64,000 bases of DNA from the NCBI GenBank assembly GCA_018257865.1, contig JAEUBA010000080.1, forward strand, positions 62,001-126,000. Reading direction: 5' to 3'. This document shows positions 52,841-63,405 of this stretch, one piece after another. This DNA is from Stereocaulon alpinum (taxonomy: Eukaryota > Ascomycota > Lecanoromycetes > Lecanorales > Stereocaulaceae). A program made the translations under genes and the position numbers. Numbering within the stretch: position 1 is the first letter of the stretch; every line of letters begins with the position of its first letter. The notes under the pieces are model-generated. The model ran no database searches and was not told the origin of the DNA. It saw only the letters and a program-made list of their open reading frames with translations.

Positions 52841-53362
52841 CTAGAACATTGCAATCGGATTCGTGGCGTTCGCTGGCCTCGGTTGTGTCACATCCCAATG
52901 CTCCACAATGCAGGTACCGTCCATGCGATAGATGTCGGCTAGAGCAATTGGCTCCTTGTTTGCCTCGTCGACTCGTACGTGGGCGAGTCCGACGTTGTTG
53001 CTAAAACTCATGCGAAGGACGGTCGATGGTATATACGGAATGATGTTGACGAGCTTTGCGGCATTGGCGGCGCGACCTTGTGCATCGAAGGGGTCATGCT
53101 CGATGAGGTCCTCAGCAATGTAGGTGTCGAAGGCACCTAGGACGTCTTTTTTCACATAGAGATCATTAATGAAAGCGAAGAAGATCTTGCGCTGATATGC
53201 TTGGGAAGCTGGATGGCCAGGGCAGTACGACACCGCCACGTTGGAGCGGGTTTCCGGCTGGGAGTATGCGGCGGCCCTATTTGAGACTGCCTGGGGGGAA
53301 TGCGGGAAGGCGAGAAGACCGGGGAGCGTAGCGAGCGTGGCAACAATTGTAGGGAGCCGCAT
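52841..53362 (-). CDS. Secreted SnoaL-like (ester-cyclase fold) protein
   Basis: Uninterrupted frame of 173 residues from ATG 53362. Residues 1-~20 form a signal peptide (MRLPTIVATLATLPGLLAF). The rest matches the SnoaL-like alpha+beta barrel: FFAFINDLYVKKDVLGAFDTY, EDLIEHDPFDAQGRAA, then VRVDEANKEPIALADIYRMD and the closing IVEHWDVTQP. SnoaL-like proteins include polyketide cyclases and limonene-epoxide-hydrolase-like folds; the HDP and EHWD residues sit where the active pocket lies. Two Cys are present in the mature part. An extracellular member is less usual; substrate unknown. Confidence 0.82.
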   Translation of the reverse strand: MRLPTIVATLATLPGLLAFPHSPQAVSNRAAAYSQPETRSNVAVSYCPGHPASQAYQRKIFFAFINDLYVKKDVLGAFDTYIAEDLIEHDPFDAQGRAANAAKLVNIIPYIPSTVLRMSFSNNVGLAHVRVDEANKEPIALADIYRMDGTCIVEHWDVTQPRPANATNPIAMF

Positions 53363-54615
53363 TTTTGGTCTGGTCAGCAAGGATTGAAAGCTGGTAGGTG
53401 ATGATTGTGAGAGATACCGAGGAGTCGCACTTAGAAACGGAGCTTGATATATATCAGGATGTAGTGCCCCTGAGGGCCCCAGTTAAATACTTTGGACATG
53501 CAATGATCGCTAACCGTGACGAATGCTCGTATTATATGACCGCGAACCCGGAGCGCCAAGTGTATCTGCATGGTCTCTCTACTTCAACGATCTTGGTCGA
53601 ATCCAGATTCTCAAGCATATCAATTAGTTAGCCGCTCCAGTCAATTGCGTTACCATTGTTTTGATTCTCGTTTAGATGTATTCCGACAGAGTCCCAGTGC
53701 TGGACTAGGCACAGCTTGAGGAAGCTGGCCTTTGTGGGCATCCACGGATACCGTACTCCGTTGACCCAAGACTTTTGCTGATCACAAATTGAGGCTCTCG
53801 GGCTCGGGTATCTCATGCAAGATGCGGCAATGCAAGTCTCGGCCGTGCTTTATCCTGAGCGAGGCCAATCAGATCACTCGTAGTCAACCCTGAATAATGT
53901 ACATCCACTGAGAGCTGTGGTCACTGCCACGCCTCGATCTATGTGTCGCAACATAGTACTACAGTGCCCGCAAGAGCCCGGTGCTCGGCAACTCTACCTT
54001 GCGCTTGGCCAGGCGCGAGACGACTCTCGACTTCAAATCTTAGGGGTTATGATACCCCCAGAAGGAGTCTCATCGAGCTAGAAGGCATCAAGTCGAGCAA
54101 ACGAGCACAATATCTAGACACAGTATCAAGATACCAGATACTGATCTTGTGAGTAACGTGTCCTAAAGTCCATCGCTACAGACAACCGGCAAATATTGCC
54201 CAGTGGAGAAAAAACCATGACCCAAAGCGATGGCTATCATCGTGTAGACAATGCTCTTCAACTACAATGATACCTTTGACATCTCATGAGCCGCCTTACC
54301 ATATAGCTGTGGCAGGTACAATACAACGGTCGCCGAAAGCTACATAGCCGGATATAGGAATTCTTCGCCAGACTGCTAGTGGCTAAGTACGTCTGAATTG
54401 GGAAGAATAAGGCCAAATCGAGCAGGGTACGTTGCCGGTCATGAAATCTTCAGAAGGTAACAGAGATGCCAACCGGTCGTTAGATATAGGTTATTGCATC
54501 TTATAAGAGCCGCTATGCCGATTAGAATGATTGACGAAGAAGTTGGTGTGATCGTGACCTTGAGCGCTCTCTAAACACTACATCCATTGCTATCATCCAC
54601 CTCATTCCGTCTAAG
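53363..54615. other. Intergenic between divergent secreted-protein genes
   Basis: About 1.25 kb separates the SnoaL-like and PEBP-like starts, which are transcribed away from each other. No gene is recognised in it. Confidence 0.5.
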
Positions 54616-55305
54616 ATGTTGTCTCTTCTCGCTGCGGCAGCGTGTCTTGCAGGAAGTGTCTTTGCCCAGACACCCCCAAGCTACAAACTTGCCGTGACAA
54701 ATCACACGCTCGGATTGAAATACGGCGACATTGATGTTGTTGCTGGCGAGACTCTTGGCTACAAAGGTCAGTCATTCAATGCCTACGACCATCGAGCATT
54801 GAGCAGCTGACTCTTGAACCCAGTCCCAACTTATGCACCCCAACTCAGCTCTTCAACCCCTCTGAACAAAACTTACATAGCGATCCTGGTCGACACAATC
54901 GCCAATTACAGCTCCCCCATCCCAGCCAACCTCCTCTGGTTCCAACAAGATGTGACATTCTCGGCCAGCGGCGTCGCGTCTTATAATGGCTCAGCAGCTC
55001 AAGTGCCCTACCTCGCACCAGCAGCCGTTGGCCATCCATACCTCGCACTACTATACACGCAACCGCCGAATTTCATCATTCCCGCGAATTTCCCATACAA
55101 CAACACCTTCCGCAAGGCGTTCAATGTCAGCAGGGTCTCGGCCGACTTTAAGACACCATTATTGGAGGCAAACTATTTCTTGCTGGGGAGTAATTGCACC
55201 AATGTAGTGTCGGCGACGAAAACGGGAGGATATGGTAGACCATCTGCGACTGGTGGTAATTACGGTGGTAGGGAGAGTCATTCGAGATTTGGTGCGCATT
55301 ACTGA
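54616..55305 (+). CDS. Secreted PEBP-like protein
   Basis: Exons 54616-54766 and 54824-55305 (57-nt intron with GTCAGT donor) give 210 residues. A signal peptide (MLSLLAAAACLAGSVFA) is followed by YKLAVTNHTLGLKYG, a TYIAILVD strand and AVGHPYLALLYTQPPNF, which corresponds to the GxHxYxxLLYxQP block of phosphatidylethanolamine-binding proteins. The usual DPDAP anion-site motif is degenerate (LVDTIA). The tail is Gly/Ser/Tyr-rich (TGGYGRPSATGGNYGG) without a GPI signal. Six or more N-glycosylation sequons are visible. Ligand binding is possible but not shown by the sequence. Confidence 0.78.
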
Positions 55306-55634
55306 GGTAGCTTTGGGCGTGTACGAAGTAATAATCTTGTAAGCTGGCCATTAGAAATGTGCAGATTCATGACTAGACAAAGCCTAATATGATTATTATT
55401 ATATCACCTTCGTTCCTATATTAGCCCAAACCTGATACGGGTTGCATGTGACGTGAGAATGTGGATGATTGTCGGTCCCCATTATTCGTAGTTGTCAAGG
55501 CATTCATGGAGATGGACCACCGAGTATTGTCTAGAGGCCTTAGAATGATGAGAGCACCACTGATTGCAGCTGTAATAACAAAATCGATAGAAAGCACAGC
55601 TTCATAAGATAATGCTGAATGTTTTACGCATTCC
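55306..55634. other. Short intergenic stretch between convergent genes
   Basis: Holds the 3' ends of the PEBP-like and scytalone dehydratase genes; nothing else seen. Confidence 0.5.
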
Positions 55635-56505
55635 TCAAGCCTGAACCAGTCCCGCCACAGGGGTATTCTCCATTGTGCTCAAGGGCTCTTGCATAAGCTT
55701 GGCCGTGACCTCGGTCGGCATGATCTCAAGCGTGCTGCCAATACCGCTTGCCGTATGTACCGCCTCCTCGTCAATCGAAGATGTCCCCAAGGTCTCCATG
55801 GGCGTTGGTGGTGAAGAAGCATCCCTGTGTACTCCCGTCATGATAGCCATCTCTTGGGCTGCCACTTCTTGTACATCCTCTTCTTGATCACCAAACGTCT
55901 CCCGTCCACTAGCAAACACTTTGTCGAAATCGAATTCGCCCCATCTGATCTCTGGTGCCAGTCCCGCAAACTTCCATGCCCCATCGACCTTGCGATACCA
56001 ATGCTGGTTGGTGCCGTGCGCATGTCCTTTCACGACAATCTCAGTCCTAGACTCGTCTGTGTAGCGTTGGTGTGGAACACGCAGTTGGTGCCATCCCACA
56101 ACCTCGGTATCTGAGACTTTTTCCCACCTCGATGCACCGATAAAGTGTTGCGTTTTCAGTAGTGGGTCACCCAGGACGTGAGGGTCCGAAGCCATGGCGA
56201 CATACTCGTCGGCGGGCATAGACTCCCACATCTTGTCAAGAAAGGATCGGTAGTCGATACGCATGGTGGGGGCAGTGCATTTGCGGAGGCGTGCCCAGTC
56301 CTGCGGATATGAGAAGAGAGATCAGCGTTACGAGGGATGTAGAAGTAGCAGGATAGTTGGCCCACTTTGGCATCGTAGCTATCGGCCCATTCGAAGAGGG
56401 CGGCGTTGAGGCCTAGGTAGTCTGAGAAGGTCAGCTTGGAAGTAACATTGACACAGCGAGGTTAGGCCTACCCGAGAAGGAGATCTCTTCCGGTACAAGA
56501 CGCAT
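55635..56505 (-). CDS. SCD1: Scytalone dehydratase (DHN-melanin pathway)
   Basis: Exons 56505-56472, 56421-56366 and 56300-55635 give 251 residues. The core matches the family throughout: LFEWADSYDAKDW, MRIDYRSFLDKMWESMPADE, LLKTQHFIGASRWEKVSD, QLRVPHQRYTDES, KGHAHGTNQHWYRKVDG and IRWGEFDFDKVFASGRETFG. It dehydrates scytalone and vermelone to hydroxynaphthalenes in DHN-melanin synthesis. Counting from the Magnaporthe enzyme with an offset of three, Tyr27, Asp28, Tyr47, His82, His107 and Asn128 are in place, but the active-site Ser (129 in Magnaporthe) is Gly126. After GRETFG the protein runs on for ~80 acidic, Thr/Ser-rich residues, whereas known enzymes end near here (~170-190 residues). No other melanin gene is in the window. 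Confidence 0.93.
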
Positions 56506-57462
56506 GGTTGGTCAGACTGGTAGGTTGGTAAGTAGGCAGCTGTGTGCTCAAGTATCAAATGCTCGTGGACTCTTAAGCGGCTTCTTGGCTTGAAGACTGG
56601 TGTTGATATTCCAGCCTTCAAGATAGCATGTCATTGCGGACGATCTTTTCTTGAAACAGAGCTTCTAAAAGAGCTCGGCGCTGATGGTTGATACACAAAG
56701 ACAGGCCATGAAGCCCGGTCACCGGTCACCGAGACTCACATGCATGGGAGTACCGCTCTGCTTGCCGGACAGGATATGAAGCGTACCTTGCGAGGGTTTG
56801 GGCGTCTCGGTTTCCATGAGACAAAGCAGGTATGGCAGGTTGTACCATTGTTGACGATATAATGTGGTGATATGAGGGTTAAAACAAAACTCAAGATGCA
56901 TATTCTCAGACCGAGGTGTTAGGATCGGAACCAAGAGGGTCTCAGCTCGACAGGGGTCAACACTAGCGACACTAGGTCGTCGGGGGTCACTAGTCTAGCT
57001 CCCGCTGAGCTTCGGCAGGGGTGAGAACGGATTGTCCGCGGAACTAAAAGAGATCTAGGCCGCATCTAGCCTCAAACGAAGGTGTTTTTTTTTGGGGAGT
57101 GACGAGACGTATACGGTAACTAGTGTGGCTTCCGTGCTGATTCCTAGGCCAGCCTAAGAGGCGAGAAAGGCCTAATATGGCTTAGCTTAGCGATGAATGT
57201 CACTGCACGCTTATAATTGGCGGTAGCTCCTATCCCAACTATCTAAGACCTCGAATCCATCGACTACAGTATCATCAGCCCCTTCAAGGCCGACTTGGCT
57301 TTAACCTGATGCGCAGGACAGGGCATAACATCGCGAGATATTATTTCATCAGCCTGCTCTCGCCCCTCACACATCCCAACCTTAATCAGCGATCAGAATT
57401 GGAGAATTGTCTCGACCAAATCCATTCTACCGCCAACTGTCCAATCTTCATTGCTGGCTACA
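56506..57462. other. Divergent upstream region of SCD1 and arsH
   Basis: No gene recognised. The part at 56940-57200 has a different texture (GGGGTCA, CTAGC-rich), possibly an old repeat fragment, but I cannot assign it. Confidence 0.4.
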
Positions 57463-58568
57463 ATGGTCACACAAAGGCACGAGCCTGCGTTCGCTAAGCT
57501 GGAGTCGGAAAACCCTCCAGATTATCGCGCTAAGTACAAGCCGTTTCTCCTTGATGAGCAAACGATATCTACAGACTGGATATCAGAATTGGAGCTGGAC
57601 ACTGTGGCAGATATGGCACAACAGGACTTAATTACGACGGCACAACCTTTGCGGGTCTTAGTCCTCTACGGCAGTCTGCGCAAAAGGCATGATCACACCA
57701 TCCACTTAATTGCTATCGTTTACTGGAACCCTGAACTCTAAAGACCCACTCTTTGAAGTCACAACGCCATGCTTATCGTTTTGAGCGCAGGTCTTACTCG
57801 AAATTGATGGCCTTCGAAGCTTCGCGTATTCTTCATCGCCTTGGCTGTGACGTCCGCGTCTTCGACCCTACCAAACTGCCCATCAAGAACGACTCGGACG
57901 AAGCTCATCATAAGGTGAAGGAATTGCGGGAGCTTAGTCGTTGGAGTGATGGGCATGTATGGTGTACACCAGAGCAGCATGGTAACCTGGCAGGTCCCTA
58001 ACGATCGACCAACAAGTCTGAGCAGATGCTGACCGGTTAGACTGGCGTCTTCAAGAACCAGATCGACTGGATTCCCTTATCGGCCGGCAGCGTACGACCA
58101 ACCCAGGGCCGGACTCTTTCAATTATACAGGTCAATGGCGGCTCACAGTCCTTCAATGCAGTCAATTCGCTCCGAATCCTCGGTCGCTGGATGCGGATGT
58201 TCTGTATTCCTAACCAGTCCAGTTTGCCCAAAGCGTACACGCAGTTTACGGCTGAGGGTGACGAGACGAGCCGGCTGATGCCCAGCGGTAATCGGGATAG
58301 GCTTGTCGACTGCATGGAAGAATTTGTCAAGTACACGATCGTCATGAGACCACGCTTTGAGCTATTCGGAGATCGTTTCAGCGAGAGGAAAGAGAGGAAG
58401 GCGAAGGTGGCAAGTCGAGCGATGGCTTCGAGTAGCCAAGAGGGAGCAGAAACGAGAGTGGAGGATACAGCGACAGCTAGCGTTGGCGTTAGGGTGCAGA
58501 GTAATGGAATTGGCAAGGCTGTGGTGATAACGGACAACGTTAATGGAGTCAATGTTGCAGGAATCTGA
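57463..58568 (+). CDS. arsH: ArsH-type NADPH-dependent FMN reductase
   Basis: Exons 57463-57686, 57791-57989 and 58041-58568 join in frame to 316 residues. The order of blocks is that of fungal ArsH: YRAKYKPFLLDEQ, VLVLYGSLRKRSYSKLMAFE (FMN phosphate loop), ILHRLGCDVRVFDPTKLP, DGHVWCTPEQHGNLTGVFKN, IDWIPLSAGSVRPTQGRTLS, GGSQSFNAVNSLRILGRWMR, IPNQSS and GNRDRLVDCMEEFVKYTIV, then a divergent tail. ArsH proteins reduce flavin-linked substrates and oxidise trivalent methyl-arsenicals to less toxic forms. Both introns need GC donors (AG|GCATGA and TG|GCAGGT); the second has a GCTGAC branch site and TTAG acceptor. The alternative is two small indels making a pseudogene, but the exact restoration of conserved residues favours introns. 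Confidence 0.88.
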
Positions 58569-59291
58569 ATGCGATGGGCCTTGGATAAGAGATCACTAAA
58601 GTTTTTAGACCATCCCATGCAGTAAATGCTTGCCAAAAGCCAGTCAAGCATGGGGCAACTAGCAAACACGTTAAGTAAAGAGATATAGCAGCGAAGTACC
58701 GAACGACTCGCTTAACACACCCCAACGCAATTAATGGACTCGGCGTAGCATTGTTCCTGGCTCGTTTAACATCGAATTGCAGGTTGGCCCATTTGCGGAT
58801 ACGGAATAAGCTCCGATTTCAGGTTGAGGATAGATGACTTGTATTGGAACCTCCAAGCTGAACGGTTTAATGCTGATACCCTTGGCCTTGGCACGAACGG
58901 CTAAGCTGTACTGCCTAGCTATAATAGCGGTGCAGAGAGTTGGTAGAAGCGTAGAAGGAAGTGCGATTGGTGACCGAATTGCCGCACTCTATTATCCGGT
59001 GGAATGGAGGGTTGAGACGGAGAGACAGTCACCGTAGGAGAGTAAATCCGGTCACCACTTATGCTTTTCGATTGTAGCGTAGGGTGTAGTTCCATCTCCG
59101 AGTGATGAGGCCTGCTCTTCTGCAGGAGATAATTCCAAGGGCCAGGCCTGGCTTGTTATGCATCGAGCTTGAGGAATTGATTGTGTAGCCGCAATAGGCC
59201 TTGGTCGGAGAGCATTGAATAGCTAGGTAGTTTAGGGAATATAGCGGTGGAGTGAAAGTTCTTGCCCTTAATTCAACTTTGATTTCAAATG
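58569..59291. other. Intergenic, no gene recognised
   Basis: Short frames only between arsH and the arrestin-like relic. Confidence 0.5.
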
Positions 59292-60040
59292 TTAATCTTT
59301 GAATACAGATACCAATCGATCAACATGCGCTGTATCTGCCTCACCGGGAGCGCCTTCTACCTCGACGAGAATCTTCATGTTAGTTATACAGGATGCTTTC
59401 CCAAGCTGGAGAGCAGCAGGCTCGTCTGTAGAAATTGTCATTGTATTGGACAGACGGCTAAATATTGACGTTTTAAAGTTGTTGCTCATGGACTGAACGA
59501 ACTCTGCAAGAAAGTCCCGAATGTCCGATGGGGGAAACTCTCCGTATAAGGCAGTAGCTTGATTTCTTCCCATGCCTCATACGTTTCCCGTAGACAGGTT
59601 TCCGAAATGCGAAGGACCAACTTCAAATGTAGATAATACGCAATATGCGATTCAGTAAAATCTTTGGTTTCTTTCGTCCCTGTCAAGACTTGCTCCCTCT
59701 CCAGCGAGGGTGGAAGACTAATACATTGAGCTGGGACGGCAGGTGACTGAACGAGAAGCCATCTCGGAACCACAAAGCGGTAGGGTGCGATATAGCCAGA
59801 GGTGTATGAAGAGCAGCTCTCCAGGCGCTCGAGATGTAGAGGCTCGTGTAACTCGGATAGGAACTGTGATAGTGAATATCAGGGATGTTTAGACGGCCAA
59901 AGGAGTTTCTGGCTCTTACTCACCCTGTGTTCTTTCATGAGTATTGCAGCCTTATCAACCTTCGTCCAAGTCCTGGAGATTCCTGAATTTATCATTAGGT
60001 CATCCGCATTGTCACCTACACGGTACTTGCGGGCCAGATA
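59292..60040 (-). pseudogene. Arrestin-like gene relic
   Basis: Exon-like pieces at about 60040-59924 and from 59863 down are joined by a good intron (GTGAGT ... TATCACAG). They read as a fungal arrestin-like protein: GISRTWTKVDKAAILMKE, SSYTSGYIAPYRFVVPRWLL, HIAYYLHLKLVLRISE, then FKTSIFSRLSNTMTIS. The frame changes near 59531-59545, at a run of five G, between LLPYTE and FPPSDIRDFLAEF; no intron of normal size can bridge it. No N-terminal start exon is found. Either a decayed gene or an assembly indel in a partly modelled one. Arrestin-like proteins act as ubiquitin-ligase adaptors for transporters. Confidence 0.45.
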
Positions 60041-61602
60041 CCTTGGAAAAGTGGTGTCACCTCATCCAACAGGAGAGGGATCAAACTTTGAACGATGAAG
60101 TACCCCGTAAGCTAGTCCAGGGGATGCCAGATCACTGCGTGCTTCGGGTCTTGAAGAATATTCCGCTTGTCGACGTCTTTGACGATTATGTGGACCGTGG
60201 GACACATTTCGCTATTCCTCAATTTGTGTCCGGCTCATCAAGGACGGCTTGTCTGAAATATACCCACACTCTTATACTGTAAGAGTTGATGGAGTTGGAC
60301 GCTGTCATGTATCGAGGCTGCGGCATGGCTCGCGCGTGTCACTGCGAGACTCGGATTGGTTGAGGCGAAAAGTCGCCGGGTTTCGACCAATCAGACCCTG
60401 CTAGTGACATGCCAACCTTCTGGCTTTCTAGACTCCCGTGCCCAGTCCACAAGACAAAACCCTCTAACCAACATCAGAAATTTAACCTCCGCTGCAGAAT
60501 AGACGCTTCTAGAACAACCGGTTGATCATCGATCTTTGCGAGTAATGAGTCCGCAAATCGACAAAGAATCTACTGGGGAAAGTAGCCCCGTAATCCGACA
60601 GCCAGTATACGTCTTTGAGAGCTTTAGAATGCGCCTACTCCGCTATATTCCACGCCTTCATGGGGATTGACGATATCTCTGGGATACCATCGCCACGGAA
60701 GCTCCGTACGCTATCGGCATTCACTTGCTTCCCGGATTGGCTCCCGAACCCCACTTGATAATATGGAGGTACAGCATTCTCGAGCCTCGGATCATGGAGC
60801 TCGGGTAGATTTAGGGATTAGGAAAAATAACTGGACACGTGGAGCCAAGGTGGGGGTAGCAAGAAGCGGATACTACTACAGAAGGATGAGGCGCAGCAAG
60901 AAGATTCGAGAATAAGGAACTTCTACCATGTGACCAGACAACGAGAAGTCCACTTCTCTGAGCAAGGCGACCCCGCCCCATCTTTTTTGTCATAGCTGCA
61001 GAGAGAAATCAGTGGATCGGCGGTATGTTTTCGTTCACGAACAGGCTGTCTTATGGATTTTCTGGCGTCGTAAACTAGGGCGAGGCTTATAGAGCTCTGA
61101 GTGTGGATCGTTCTGAGTCGTACTTTATGCTTGCGGGGAATACATTTAACCGGTCTGGCATTATTATCTTGATTATGAAACGAATGTATACAGTAGAGGT
61201 GTCGTAGTAGTTAGGTAAATGGCTAGCCAGCAGGGAACAACAATCTGCTTAACGTAAGCTTTTCTGCCAGAAAGCTGCGTGAAAATCGAAAATCTCAGCG
61301 GATTAGAAATGAGTACACTACCAAGAAGTAGGAAATGAAGTAAAGGCATAAAAGGCACAATAGGCATCCAAGTAGAAGGCCCTGTGTAAATAGATTCAGC
61401 GTGAGGTTGGTAGGGTATAAAGAATATTGAAGTCTGCCCCACGATGATAGATTTTTATTGGCGCCCGTACTTTCGCGACACGGCCCCGTGAATTTGCATT
61501 TCATAGAGTAATAAAGCTCCTTTCTCCGTCTGCTTTTACGGCGACTCCACCAGCAATTTGCAGTCTATTGTCCCCATCTCTCACATCTTCGAGCAACATT
61601 CG
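60041..61602. other. Intergenic, no gene recognised
   Basis: May contain the missing 5' part of the arrestin-like relic and the promoter of the monooxygenase; I could not place either. Confidence 0.4.
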
Positions 61603-63332
61603 ATGTCGACCGTAATGGCGATAGAGGATGTCATAATCATCGGGGCGGGCTTGGCGGGCATAGGAATGGGCGTGCAGATGAAGCGACAGTACCCCGGCGT
61701 GACTTTTGAGATATTTGAGAAGCTTGCCCATGTAGGCGGGACATGGACGCAGAACATCTATCCCAATCTGAGCTGTGATGTTGATTCCCAGGTATGAGCT
61801 ATCGCGCCTAACGCTGCGATTTTCGAGGGCAAGCGGAACTTTTTCTCGTTGCTAACGAAACAGGAAAGTAGTACTATTCCTACTCCTTTTACCTGAACCC
61901 GAACTGGACGGAAACATTCGCAAAGCAACCCGAAATTCTCGACTACATCGACAATGTCGTGGAGCATTTCCAACTCGATCCATACATCAAACTCAACCAG
62001 GAATGCTTTACTGCAAGCTGGTCGGACGAGAGCTCTACATGGACCATGCAGTTTCGCGACCTGACCACAGGCAAAGAGTACACCCGGGAAAGTAGAGTGT
62101 TGATCACCGCTGTTGGCGTCCTCAACGTTCCGAAAGGTCGCGACGACGTCCCAATATTGAGTGGCTTTGAAGGAGACGTCATACATACTTCAAACTGGCG
62201 AGATACTGATTGGCAAGGCAAGAACGTACTGGTGCTCGGAAACGGCTGCTCTGCGAATCAGGTTGTCCCTTGGCTACTTGATGAGGGGCGTGTCAAGAAG
62301 CTTGTGCAAGTTGTTCGTAGCGAGCAATGGGTTGCACCAAAGGCGAACTCTCGACACAGCGACGTATTTAAATGGTTTATGACCCTTTCCGCGTCTCAGT
62401 CGCCCCTCTTCTAACAACACCAGGGTACTCCGCAAAGTTCCCCTCGCTGCTAGGGCATATCGCCTTTGGAAAGCTTTCCAGATGGACATGGGCCTACCCG
62501 CGTACAAGAAAACTAGTTCTGGCGCTGCTCAACGCAAACATCTCGAAGATACGATAAAAGACTATATGGCCAATACTGCAGCAAAAAAATACCATGATAT
62601 CCTGATCCCCAAATACCCATTCGGGGCGAAGCGACCTGTTATGGATCACGGCTACTTGCAGGCAACCAACCTGGCCAACTTCGAGCTGATCAAGGGCGAC
62701 GGTATCAGCGCGGTAGAAAACGACGGACATAGCATCATCGACACACAGGGTGGACACCACGATGTTGACACCATCATCCTTGCAAACGGTTTCAAGACCC
62801 AGGAGCTTCTAACGCCGATGCGGATCTTTGGGAAGGGCGGGCGAGATTTACGCCAGCAGTGGAACGAATTGGGAGGCGCGAGAGCTTATATGGGGTATGT
62901 TTGCGTCCATTGTGTTTGTTCGCTATGTGTCACCCTTTTGATACAATTTATAGGGTTGCCGTCTCCGGATTCCCAAACCTCTTCGTTCTGACAGGACCCA
63001 ATACTTTACCGAATGGCAACTCGACCCTTCATGGCATCGAGTGCTCGGTGGTATATATCCTTCGGATTCTGAAACCCCTTCTTGGTGGGAAGAGCCCCCA
63101 GTCATCAACAGTCATGGTTAAGGCTGCAGCAGAAGATGCCTACAATGAAAAGCTTCAACACTGGATGCAAGATTTTGTATACAGCACGGATGTTGACACC
63201 TACTTTGTCAACAAGCAGTCTGGGCGCAATACGTTGATCTGGCCGGGTAGCCAGTTCGGCTTCTACTGGGGTCGGTGCATTGAAGGAGTCAAATGGGCCG
63301 ACTATGAAGTCGGTAGGGTCAAGAGAAGCTAG
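61603..63332 (+). CDS. FAD-dependent, NADPH-using monooxygenase (FMO/BVMO-like)
   Basis: Exons 61603-61791, 61872-62374, 62424-62894 and 62954-63332 give 513 residues. The FAD-binding GxGxxG is near the start (VIIIGAGLAGIGMGVQM), followed by FEIFEKLAHVGGTW. The fingerprint FxGxxxHxxxW is exact (FEGDVIHTSNW), and the NADPH Rossmann motif is VLVLGNGCSANQ. Later blocks are HDILIPKYPFGAKRPVMDHG, IILANGFKTQ and FPNLFVLTGPNT. It adds one oxygen atom from O2 to a soft nucleophile or ketone; substrate unknown. The 49-nt third-exon intron (GTTTAT ... CTTCTAACAACACCAG) is needed to restore the region after VFKW. It ends 73 bp from the stop of the convergent arsM, so an arsenic-related role is possible but unproven. 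Confidence 0.9.
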
Positions 63333-63405
63333 GCAGAGAGAACGTATAGCTTGACAGCTGTATAATTCAAAACTATGCAATGACTGGAGATTAGCTGCTC
63401 ATATT

